From Gnetum montanum (Eukaryota; Streptophyta; Gnetopsida; Gnetales; Gnetaceae), in NCBI GenBank assembly GCA_015680685.1, contig MNCI01030702.1:249170-311169 (forward strand): a DNA stretch of 62,000 nucleotides. The letters are read 5' to 3'. The notes below the pieces were generated by a model, which worked only from the letters and a program-made list of their open reading frames with translations, made no database searches and was not told where the DNA came from. The position numbers were made by a program, and so were the translations under genes. Below, piece by piece: positions 25,358 to 36,566 of the stretch (position 1 is the first letter of the stretch; every line of letters begins with the position of its first letter).

Positions 25358-28300
25358 TCAACCAATTGTACTAAATGGGGGTGGAGGTTCATCTTTATCT
25401 ACTGCTCCACTGGGGCCTGCAACATTGCCTGGTGCCTATTAATAATGCAACAAATTAGCAAATTTGTAAGCAAGATGTATAATATACAAACTAACATAAG
25501 AAAAATCATAAAAAACACAAAAAACTAATCCAAGAGGATCCTACATCAATCATGTCTGAAGCCAAACTATCAAGGCCCTCCTCCAAATGTTAAAGGATCT
25601 TGACCTCAAATAGCCATGTCCAATCCTCTTGGCTAAAGTTAACTCCTGCAAGGGTCTTGCCTTTCTCCATAGAGGTCCATGTGAATGGCCTCATGGAAAA
25701 TATGGTAGACAAAGCCTCCCATAAGGGCATGATAATCTCCCTCTCCAGTGAACCACTTACTACTGTATGATGAGCAAATATCTTGAAGGCCCATCTTCTG
25801 CCAATTTCCTCAACAAACATCTCAAGGTGGTAGTAGTTGACGGACTCTTCTTTGAGCTGCTAAAGATATGCATCTCGCTCACACTTATAGTGATGTTTGT
25901 GGTTCTTTTGCATATAACCCCACTTACATACCTTAGCATTGAAATTATTCCAATCCTGATTTTTTTAGGCAAGGAAATCCATCTGCAACTGTTACTCAAT
26001 GATCTCCTAGGTGGCCTCATTTTTGCCCCAAATGACTGACCAGTACCTAGCGTAATCAATCTCTGTGATTCGCCAAGTACTATCTCCCTATGACCTAGCT
26101 ACCAAGAAGTCATATTGGGACTAAAGGTCCTCAATCTTCATGTCTTGGATCGTCACTCTCTCCTGAAGTTCATGCACACATTTCCACAAGTGCTCATTCG
26201 AGTGCCTCCAAATCCATAATTCTTTTGCACAGGAAAGCATGCACTTGCTAGTTGCCTCGTACAACGACGAGGTACCTGCTCCACTTTAGGAGGGTACTTG
26301 GGAACAACATCTGCTTTAGCCATTTGGTCTAGATCCTAGTCAAGCTTAGAACCTATTTTCATGCAATAACCAAATCAACATTAGCCACAAACTAAGCATT
26401 TAAATTGGTAGAACAACAAAAGTAAAGTAACAACATACATACTGAGCTTAGGATCCACCTACTATATGTGGTCAACTATATCCTCAATGATGTCTTACAT
26501 GAAGGCAAATTTGTTTGGTGTTTCAACCCATATCTTAATGTGGTGGGTAGGTGCAGACGATGGACTGCTAACAAGTACATCTAAGGCTGTGGCACAACAA
26601 ATCACTTAGCATGCAACTAAACAACCAAAGATGCCAAAGCAAAGAAGTGAGAATAGATGGTAATTTAAAGTACTTACTTGGCAAGCCCTCAGGTGTGAGA
26701 GCAAGGAGATCTCCTAGCTACACACCATCGAAGATGCTAGCAAAATCACCCTCGTAGAGGTGGAATAGCCCCTCCACCTCAAACTACTAGAAGGTCTCTA
26801 TAGTCTCGTGTAGCTCCTCCCTATGTGCTTTCTCCTCCTCAATTTGAAGAAAAGCCATCTCTACTACTACTATTGCTACCTCTTCAACAGCCCTCTCGCC
26901 TAATTTATGAACATAACATGTTTGAAATAATATAACTTATCCAAAAAAAATATTTAAAAAGTATAAACATAAAATGCATCAATACATATACTAACTTGCA
27001 ACATCTGTGCATAAGCTTGGGATCTTGAGGTAGATTTTCTTGATGTCTGCCTGTCCAACTATAAGAGCAACATCCTCTATTGGGCAAGGCCTCTTGATCT
27101 TCGCCTTGGATAACCCCATCATTTTCACAATATAGCAATTAGCCTTGTTCACATTCCCAATAACAATTTGGGGACACTCACTTACACTATCAAGGGAATA
27201 GTATGACTACCTTAGATGACGTTTGGTTATCACTAAGTACAACTCATCAATCCCCTCTAGGGAGTCCTGTGAGTGAGTGGTTGTGAACATGTGCTTATCC
27301 AAGGCTTAGACAGCTGCTCACAATCTTCCACTACCTATCACCCACTATCTCGAACCACCAAGAGCTTCTCAAACCTTCACAGATATGCTGCGAAGAACGA
27401 AAAATGTACATGAGATCTCAGTTGGAGGTTGTAGTGTATCTTGGTGATCTCTACATGTAGGCTAGTGGTGATGTTGAAGGCCCAGTTTAACCTTGTTCCC
27501 TCCTGCAGCACCTCCTTCATCACCCAAATTTGCTCAATTTCAAGGATTTTCCCTTGGGAGAGCAACTTTGAGAAGGCATGAGCATGAAAGAGAGGGTAGA
27601 ACTGCCAAACCTCATGCACCTGCACATCTTCAATTGGGATGCCTTTGTGAGATTGAGTGGCTCCCAGCCACTCCTTAATCTCTCCTTTGTGGTCCACCTC
27701 TATGTTGGCCTTATCAACAACCAACGGGCCATCAGTAAGGAGACCAAATAGATCGACAAAGGAGGTCTTGTTGAGGTCCAAGACTACTCACACTCCGTGC
27801 ATGTGGGTGAAAAAGTGGCAAACATCACTACTAAAGGAGTCTATGATGGTAACCATTTGAGCCACCAGAATGCTTGGGCTAAGGGTTAAGAAAAGGTCCA
27901 TCAACACAATGTGCGTGAGTCAATTAGTCAACACCTCTAAGGCCTAATGGCACAATTAATGTTGTGCACTCTTCACAACACCATATTTCATGATGAGGGT
28001 GGCCTTAGTGCAGCCTATGGCAACCATTGGCACCTCTTCTAAAACAACTGTAGTTGCAATAAAGGAAAAAATAATGTTAAGATCATGCAAGGGCAAATCA
28101 ACATGTGCATGTGAGCAAACATAATAGCAAAAATAGTAGATGCCTATGTAGAACAAATGGTATGCGGGATGGAGGTTTTGGTGACACAAGCAACTTCTTG
28201 AGATTGAGCTCACCACTAGTCCACACCTCATCAAGCCAATCATAGGTCTTACACCGCTCAAATGCCTTCAGGTACCACTTGAGATCATCCTTTAGATCAC

Positions 28301-29044
28301 CTCCTAGCTTTTCAAGGATATCCTCTCGAGCATTCGAACTAGAGGAGAACACCTCTAGCACAATGCAAGTCAAGGAAAGAACCTCATCCTCATCATGGAA
28401 ACCCTAAGCATCAACTCTAAATCTAGCATTAAGCATAAGCAATTAGTAGTTAGCAAACTTAGCATGATCCAGTAACAAAGGAATACAACACAAAAATCAC
28501 AAGAGCACTTACCCCCCAGCACAATACATAGTTCCAAATGGGTTCTAAAACAAAGTGTACATGTACAGAGCAACAAAGAGGGTGTTGATCTTATTGTAGC
28601 AGGAGAATTCTAGCATCTGTTGCATCTTGGATAAGGGATAGATACCCCTGGGGCCTTGCCTCGAATCACCTGCTCCATCATCACTAGTAATGGGCTCATT
28701 GAACATAAATCTCAATATATCCTGGTTGGCCTCAAGCAACAATGTCTCAGTGATGACACTTGTAGCCTCTACCACTAAGTGTGACCGCATCATCACACTA
28801 AAGTACTGTAGTAGGAATGCCAAGAACCTGGATGCCCTTGGCCAGAGCAACACTACAGGATAACCCACCCACATATCAAGTGCAAGTGTGTTGGGCACAA
28901 GCTCACTCATGCAACAAAGAATGCCAACAAGCTTTACAATGACTAGGATGGGCTTCAATAGCACTCTGCAACCACAAGGCAACATATGAAGCATTAATAT
29001 ATATTAGATGTAAATTTTTGCAAAATTAAAAAAATTAAACTTAC
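25358..29044 (-). pseudogene. Antisense multi-exon gene of element F (unrecognised protein, about 1,000 codons)
   Basis: On the minus strand, coding blocks at 28965-28513, 28403-28144, 28047-26996, 26899-26678, 26586-26443, 26352-25545 and 25435-25358 are separated by gaps of 90-109 bp, each bounded by GT (once GC) and AG. Five junctions rejoin the frame exactly: 28512/28404, 26995/26900, 26677/26587, 26442/26353 and 25544/25436. A 79-bp intron (29044-28966) probably precedes. Readable segments include FNEPITSDDGAGDSRQGPRG, EDILEKLGGDLKDDLKWYLK, FVDLFGLLTDGPLVVDKANI and PCPIEDVALIVGQADIKKIY. A Glu-rich coiled-coil part then leads to a tail DKDEPPPPFSTIG and TGA at 25360-25358. Frame breaks lie near 27270 and 26270, with scattered TAG/TGA stops. 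The N-terminus is not found. I do not recognise the family. The layout (globular, coiled coil, PPPP tail) parallels ORF3 of the Athila-type elements. Confidence 0.72.
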
Positions 29045-31236
29045 CAAAAATTAACATAAAATAGCTTAGTTTAGCAAAAATATCTTAGGACCCACTAGGA
29101 CCCCGCAAGTACAAGATGTCAACACATACATTTAATGTGCCTAGTACTCACTGGGGTACATCATATTTTGCATAGGATTAGCATTTTTTTCTACATGTTT
29201 GCATATTTAGCATTACAGTTTTCTTGTTTTGGCCATTTACCATTAGCATTTTACATTTCACAAATTTAGCATTTTGCATAGAATTTTTTAAATTTTTTTA
29301 ACTCTAGGCAACTTAGTCTAGAAAATTATAAAAAAATCTAACTTTGGGTTACCTCTCTGGGGAGTGTAGTCCAAAAAACATGTAAATTCTTGTAACACTA
29401 GCTCATTCCTAGCTATGCTCTAGACAATTGCAAAGTGTAGTCCCAAGTGTCAAAAATTCTAACTGTTGAGTGGGGGTCATTTCAATGGACATTTGGCATC
29501 AACTGCACCTCCAAGATCGGAGCATAGACCTAACTATGGTAAATGAACTAAGGTCTGGCTGCTGTCTCAATGCTCTCCTCCCCCATGCACCACACCCTAC
29601 CATGGTGCTACACACTACCCCACTAGCCACTTTGATTATGCCTTGCACATCGAGCACTAGCCACGGCTACAACCCTCACGACCACACCACCTAAATTGGC
29701 AGTGCTACCATGCACTATACTTCTTATCTTGCCCTGTGGCTATAAAAAATGGTTTTACAAAAATTACAAAACATAGAAAGTGCACCCTTAGCACTGCCTC
29801 CTCTCACAACCCCTATGGCTATGTTTCCTAGCCATAGGGTGCGATGCCTCCAAGGCCTTTGTGGCCTCCAAAACATACCATGACTACATCCCCTTTCTTC
29901 CAAAAACAAAAAATAAAAAAAATCATAGAGCCCCTTGCACATCCTATCTTGCAAGTAGCCACCCTATGGTAATCGCCAAATCCTCATCATTGCCTTGCAC
30001 AGAGAAAAAATCTGCAAAAAAATCAAAAAAAAATTTCCATGGGTTGAACCCTCTATTGAGCCCCTACCCTATAGGTGACAGTTGTCATGGAAATTGCCAA
30101 GTCCCAAATCCCTTGCCTAGCTTACATGACATGAAGCAAAATTCTTGAATAAAAGAATTTCTTGTAAATCCTATTCAATCCTAATGGAAAATAATGGCCT
30201 CCCCACCTATTACCACACAAGTTGCCATAGCAGCTGCAGCCTCCACCGTTGTCCTCACCCTTCAAAAAACTTTGTAAGAAAGCCTATACACTATACCCTT
30301 AAGCCCCCACACAACATCAAGCTTATGTGAAATCTTAAAACCCTCATGCCAAACCCTCGAAAAGCCATAAACCCTCTCCCCACGTGCATGTACACTCTCC
30401 CTAGTCGTGATAGCCCAAATGGCCGTGGTAGTGGTGACCCTTGCCACAACAGGGTGCTACCAAAACCAATCCCCAAACCATCAAAATGCCTAAGTACAGA
30501 AAGTGAAACAAAATGCAAGAAACAACGAAAAAGGAGAGAATGTAGTCAGGGTACTTGATCAATGGTGGCACCATCTACTCCTCCACATGTGCTCATAGCA
30601 AGTGTCCTAGTGCTTGCTCTCCCTCATCAACGTTGGTTACGCTAGGGTATTGGCATCCACTTCAACATGACATTCTAGCAACTACACTCTTCCAACTATG
30701 TTATGCTCTGGAAAGTTTATGTTTTTAACTTGGAAAATGCCAAATTTACCCAAGGTGAAAACATGCTTTTATACCCTCTAAGACCACTTAATTTTTCACC
30801 TACCCTAGGACTACACTTAATAATGAGCATAGTTAGATGGAAGCATAGTTACCAAACTTTCAAAATTTTTGATTTTTCTAGCTTCCCCCAAATTTAGAAA
30901 AATTTTAAATTTTTCTCATTGCCTAGTGAAAACCCAAGCCAACTTTGCTTTTCCAATGCATCAAGCCTAGCCCAAACAACATATCTAGCACATATCACAG
31001 TCTACTAAGACCTTAAATAGACATCCCATGATTTGGTAAGACCTTAAACTAGCATTCATGGCTTACTGAGGCCTAAAACTGACCCATGCATCCCTTGTTT
31101 TTTAAAATCACATCTACATACTTAGGAAAAACTTTATTACATTGCTTTCCTTCATTTTATGCATTACTTTCGTTAAGATAGGTGAAGCTTGACATTTTTC
31201 TAGTTGCTTTTGTAGGATTTTGGTAGGATTTCCAAC
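29045..31236. other. Untranslated region between antisense gene and RT of element F
   Basis: No clear coding sequence. LTR-like words occur near 29340-29470 (CTAGCTATGCTCTAGACAAT, AGTGTAGTCCCAA) and 30680-30860 (ACTATGTTATGCTCTGG, GAGCATAGTTAG). This looks like a decayed relative of the LTR promoter and is a candidate promoter region for the antisense gene. A perfect hairpin with 11-bp arms, CCCTATGGCTA and TAGCCATAGGG, is at 29811-29839. Minisatellite words lie at 31000-31090. The end, TTGCTTTTGTAG (31204-31215) shortly before the ATG at 31237, reads like a 3' splice site on the + strand. Confidence 0.5.
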
Positions 31237-33423
31237 ATGGCTACATTCAAGCATCTTCACTCACCTTTGATCCTTACTGGGCCCTATAGTGATCTTATGC
31301 GATGCCTTAATCCACTATGCCTAGATCTTGAGCCTATAGCTTACAATGAATACATAACATCTGTAGAGGCACCGCTAGACTAGCCAGACCATCTAGTTAA
31401 GGCTCTAAATCTAGAGGTGAGTGACGTCACTAAGGATCTCCTCATTGAAGTCCCTATAGCAACACCTAGTGGCAAGGCAAAAACATTGAAACTTAGTTCT
31501 TTGTTAGAGCCTCAACATGCCCAAAACATCGCAAAGGTACTTAACAAAAATAGCAAGGCATTTGCATGATCTTACAAAGACATGCTAAGCCTAGATCCTC
31601 ACCTAGTGCAACACAACATAATCCTCGATCCCAGCATAAAACTAGTTAAGCAAAAATATCACAAGGTTAGGCCTGAGGTGGCATTGGTAGTCCACAATGA
31701 AATCACCAAGCTCTATAAAGCTAGTTTCATCCAGGCCATTGACTACACAGACTAGGTCTCTAACATCATGGTTATACCCAAGAAAATGGAAGTATATGCA
31801 TTTGCATAAGCTTCTGGGACTTGAACAAGGTAACCATTAAAGATGATTTCCCGTTGCCTAGTATTGACCAATTGGTTAATACTGCAGCTGGTCATGCCTT
31901 ATTGTCCTTCATGGACAGGTTCTCAAGTTACAACCAAATTTAGATCAACCTAGAGCACTAACTCAATACTACCTTTATGACCCCTTGGGGTACATTTTGT
32001 TACACAATGATGCCCTCCAAAGTCAAGAATGTAAGAGAAACTTATCAATGAGTTATGATGTATATTTTTAGTGATTACTTGTTAGGTCTACTCAATGATT
32101 ATGTTGACGACATAGTAGTTAAGTCCAAACCATCATGCAACCAAGTAGATGACTTAGACCTCTTGCTCAAATGTTACTTAAATCATGAACTTAGTTTAAA
32201 TCCTAAGAAATGTGTCTTCAGCATTAAGATGGGTCACATGCTAGGTTTCATAATATCTAAAGTAGACATACACATAGACCTCGATAAGGTTAAGGCCATC
32301 ATCAACTTAGCACCACTAGGCAACCTTAAGTAGCTACAAGGGTTATAAGGTACATTGAAATTCATATGCCGATTTATCGCACGATTGATCGACAAGTTGC
32401 AACCAATGCAACAATTGCTTAAAAGGGAGCCCACTTTGAGTGGATAGCTTAATGCTAGGAGGCATTTAACAACCTTAAATAGGAGCTAGCTCAACTTTCA
32501 ATGGTCTTCCCTCTGCAAGGAGAAAAACCTTTCTACATCTACCTTGCTACCTCTAACACGTCCATTGCTTCTTTGCTTTGTCTAAAGTAAGACGATGGTA
32601 TAAAGGTCCTTGTATACCACCTAAGCCACACATTAGTTGCCTATGAAGCAAAGTATAACAATGTGGAAAAGAATTACCTTGCCTTGGTCTTCACACTCAA
32701 GAAGTGCAAGCACTCTTTTTTCTGCAGCCAAGTCAACATCATCTACAAGAGCAATGTACTTTGAGTAATTACAACAAATATCTACAAGAGCAGTCACATA
32801 GCACATTGGAAAGTAATAATCGTGGAGTTCAACTTGCATTACATTACACAGGAATCAACCAAAGGTCAAGCAATAGCTACACAACTTACGATTTTCCCAA
32901 TCAATGATCAAGCAATGATAAATTCAAAATTTTTGGATGAGCATGTCACTATCATAAGTCAAATTGCTGACAACTTTGAGACACTCTTAAACTTTGATGA
33001 TGCTTCAACCTCACAAGGGGGTAGCATCGCTACAAAAATCACGTTCCCCTCTAGGGAGATCTGGCCCATCATGTATCATTTTGCATTTCCATGCACTAAC
33101 AATGTCATGGAGAATGAAGATCTCCTCAAAGGTATCCTGGCAACTCACAACCCAGGAATACAAAACCTAGTGATCCAAGGTGGTTCACAACTAGTTGTAA
33201 TCCAGGTTACAGAGTTATATGCTTATAAAGCACAACATTTACAACCTTATTATGACTTGGTTAAGCACTTTCTCAAACAACTTACAACTACTAATGTTCA
33301 GCATATCCCCCATAATGAGAATGCCATTGCCAATGCATTAGTGATGTTAGCCTTAAGCATTGCACCTGACATGTTTCAAGCCTTGCCCACCTTAGTGATG
33401 GATTGCACTATGCCTATTACATA
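31237..33423 (+). pseudogene. RT, RNase H and second RNase H of element F
   Basis: ATG at 31237 opens MATFKHLHSPLILTGPYSDL and a long linker. RT follows: SYKDMLSLDPHLVQHNIILD at about 31570-31630, ASFIQAIDYTD, DDFPLPSIDQLVN and the catalytic NDYVDDIVVKS with YVDD at 32100-32111. The first RNase H covers about 32500-32800 (VAYEAKYNNVEKNYLALVFT). A second, archaeal-like RNase H lies at about 32990-33370 (DDASTSQGGSIATK, GIQNLVIQGGSQLVVIQV, VQHIPHNENAIANALVMLAL). Its G-D-S motif reads GGS and a later D is lost, so it is inactive. This double RNase H is characteristic of the Tat lineage. Several TAG/TGA stops and frameshifts are present. Confidence 0.88.
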
Positions 33424-33574
33424 AACAATAGACATCATATCTATAGCCATAGTAAGCACAACCCATGTAGTAGAATGGTATGATGACGTTAATGTACCTT
33501 CTATAGGGTGAACCTCCAGAGCATCTAACCATGGTCCAAAAGGATGCAATGCGAAGATGATCGCTACAACATGT

Positions 33575-34665
33575 CATCGTGGGTTATAGCACATTGTGTT
33601 GCAAATCCTATGATGGCATACTGTTGACCTGTGTTAGTGACAGTGAAGCACATACGATCATTGACCAAGTCCACAAGGAACTCTACAGAGGCCACATAGC
33701 ACCCAAGGCAATGATTGCATTTCCAAGGTCAAGATGTGTGACATGTGTCAATGGCATGGAAACTTAATGCATGTGCCACATATTGAGCTACACACAATGC
33801 AAATCACATGGTTGTTCCAACATTGAGGGCTAGACATCATAGGGCTAATAACAACTAAGTCCTCCATAGGGCATAGCTTCATTATCATTGCAACTGAGTA
33901 TTTTACAAAGTGAGTTGAAGCTATTCCCCTTAGGAAGACTACATCGCAACAAGTTTGCAAATTCATACTTGATAACATAGTGACCCATTTTGGTTTACCC
34001 ATGACCATTATCACAAACAATGGGCCATAGTTTACCAGTGCTAAGACCAAAGCCTTCTGTGCGCGCTTTAGAATCAAACATTCCTTTTCATCGCCCTACT
34101 ACCCACAGGAAAATGGCCAAGCAAAGGCCACAAACAAGGTCAACATTAATCTTCTAAAGAAGATTCTTAGCAATAGCAAATGATGATGGCATGAGCAACT
34201 AATCTACGCACTCTAGGCCTACCACACAACATGAAGAACTACAACAAGTAAGACACCATACTACTTGGTTTATGGGTCTAAACCAATCTTGCCTCTTGAA
34301 TTGAAGGTCCCATCACTTTGTGTAATCCTCTCAAGCTTCATCGATGAGGCTCAAAATGACAAGTTGAGAACCATGGACCTCGACTCAATAGAGGAGGAGT
34401 GCATGCAAACACTTGATCATATCGAGTGGTACCAACAAATGCAATAGTGGAAGCATCATCACAATCAACATCAACACCTAATCAAGAAAGCAAACTTAGT
34501 CCTCAAGGCCATTCATGAATCTGTAGACAAATTCTTAGCCAACTAGGAAGGGCCTTTCAGTCATTAAGGCATATGACAATGGAGCATTCAAGCTTGCTGA
34601 TCACAATGGTAATGAATTTGCCAATCTAATGAACCACTTGTACTTGACGTTGTACTACACATAAA
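33575..34665 (+). pseudogene. Integrase pseudogene of element F
   Basis: Zinc-binding part at about 33640-33760: HTIIDQVHKELYRGHIAPKA, then CVTCVNGMET. Catalytic core at about 33900-34160: RKTTSQQVCKFILDNIVTHF and GLPMTIITNNGP, where the second acidic residue of DDE is replaced by N, then SPYYPQENGQAKATNKV with the final E present. C-terminal YYLVYGSKPILPLELKVPSL lies at 34260-34320. Broken by stops (TAG and TGA) and at least one frameshift. It is followed directly by the 30-bp repeat array. Confidence 0.82.
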
Positions 34666-34697
34666 ACGCAACACCTCATCAACGACAAAGCAAGGTA

Positions 34698-34986
34698 AGT
34701 GATAGTCTGCTACAACTATAAACTGGCACAAATCATCTGCTATGACACTAAACTAGCACAGATTGTTTACAATGAGGTTAAACTAGCATAGCTCATCCTT
34801 GAGTCATGATGTTAAAACTAGCATAACATCCACCATCCACTACGATGTTAAACTAGCATACAGCAGTCTACTAGGCTTATAAACTAGTGCATCATGATCT
34901 GTCAAGACCTTAAACTAGGTTCATGGTCTACTAGGACACTAAACTAGCAAACATACAGTCTACCAGAAACTTAAACTAGGTTCACA
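34698..34986 (+). repeat. 30-bp minisatellite, about nine monomers
   Basis: Monomers of about 30-35 bp each contain a TTAAACTAGCA-like core (TATAAACTGGCACA, CACTAAACTAGCACA, GTTAAACTAGCATA, CTTAAACTAGGTTCA). Most start CTACTA or CTGCTA. Tat/Ogre elements are known for such hypervariable tandem repeats downstream of integrase, which can seed satellites. Confidence 0.8.
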
Positions 34987-36566
34987 ATTTAACACACATA
35001 GTTCTGCAAATAAGCAAGTGACAATACTTCTAACTTCTCACCATATATCCATACATTGTGGGTGAGGTGGGGCATTGCAGTTCCAAAATGGATTCTCTAT
35101 CATTAGGAGAGGCCTCTAGAACATTTGTAGTGTCATTGCCCTTAGCATTTTGCTAATCTTTCGAAGTTACCCTTGGACATTTTACTAATCTTTAGAAGCT
35201 CTTGTCATCACCATCAACACTATCAACTCTGGGCCACACCCGTAGCACTACCAGCTTTGGGTGGCACTTACAATACTACCAACCCTAGGCATTTTTGTAG
35301 TGCCTTGAGCCTCTAGAAGGAGATACATTTGGAACATTTGCAACATCATGACCTCCTACCATTTTTTTGTTTCTCCTCAAGTTCCTAGGCATTTCTCTAG
35401 TGCTTTGAGCCCTCATCGTCAATACAACCATTTGGAGTAGTTGCAGCACCATCGCCTTGGCATCTTCATTAGCTCTTCAAGCACTTGCAACTAGCCTAGA
35501 TATTTCAACACTTATAGCACCCTCGCATCTAATAGTTTACTCTCATATCATGTTGTGTGCTTATTTTCTTATTTTCTTTGCATTGTGTTTGCAAGATGAA
35601 GCCCTAGAGGTAGTCATGTAGAGATGCATCTCATTGTAGCAGTAAGTCACCACATTACTTTGATGTGCATGATTGAACTAGCCAAGCCACTCAAGAGTGC
35701 ACATCCCTAATTACCCCATTATAGCCTACTTACATTCACCCCTTTTTTCTTGCATTCCCTTGCCTTCTCTTGCATCACCGAGCTTGCAACCTCTCTGATG
35801 CACATGGTACTTTCTCTAAGTCAACTATAGAACTCATAATGGATGAAACACAACTCGTCCCATGTGAAGCCTTTTTGGGCTAGTCAAAGCCCAAGTAGAT
35901 GTAATGCAACTCATCCCAAGGAGGAAACACCAGTCCTACAAATGCAACATGGTTGCACTAAAGTAAAGCCCATTAGGTTGCATGCAGTTCACTTGATGGA
36001 AAGAATTCTATAGCTGGCATTTCGTAATGTGCAAAACCCAAAGCAAGTTCACCTCACAGCCACAAAAGCAAAAAATGCAAAAAAAAAAAAAAAAACAAAA
36101 GCAAAGAAGAATGGGATAAAACATATCCCCAAGCAAAGATTAATAGAGCTGCAAGTTTGCAATCGATTCAACCCTGAATCCACATCGACCTTCTCACAAG
36201 CACTCCGATAAGAGGTCACAGGCAAGCCATTCTAGTACCATGGATACTAAATTCCTCTTAAGCATTCCAATGAGGGATCACTATTCTAGCAACAAGCCAC
36301 CTTGGTGCCATGATCAGTGTTAGTCGTGCTGACCCTACATCTTGCAATATCACACTATTTGCATTACATTCCCTTGTTATCCCCTAGCACATTCCCTATA
36401 CCCTTTACTTCTAACATAACATTAACCTCAACACTCTTGAGCATGGTAAAGCAACCTCCGGTTAAGTACTAACAGGTAATGTTAATGCCAAGCCTACTAT
36501 GATGTTTTGCATTCTTTGTTGATGTCTCTTGGGCCACTCTTCCAGATGTCAATAAAGAGGGGCTAA
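34987..36566 (+). other. 3' untranslated region and polypurine tract of element F
   Basis: No coding signal. Diffuse repeats around GGCATTTNTNTAGTGCCTTGAG (35270-35430), a 20-bp-scale A run at 36075-36097, and a partial duplication around AGCACTCCGATAAGAGGTCA and AGCATTCCAATGAGGGATCA (36198-36280). The segment ends in AATAAAGAGGGGCTAA (36551-36566), the polypurine tract just before the LTR. Confidence 0.7.

Noticed and set aside
29470-30558. Several short open frames on both strands upstream of the antisense gene, considered as its first exon
   Set aside because: No splice donor joins them in frame to the block starting at 28965, and their composition is low complexity. The N-terminus remains unknown.
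36029-36211. Lysine-rich open frame after integrase of element F
   Set aside because: It is created by an A-rich low-complexity tract in the 3' untranslated region; no homologue in the window.
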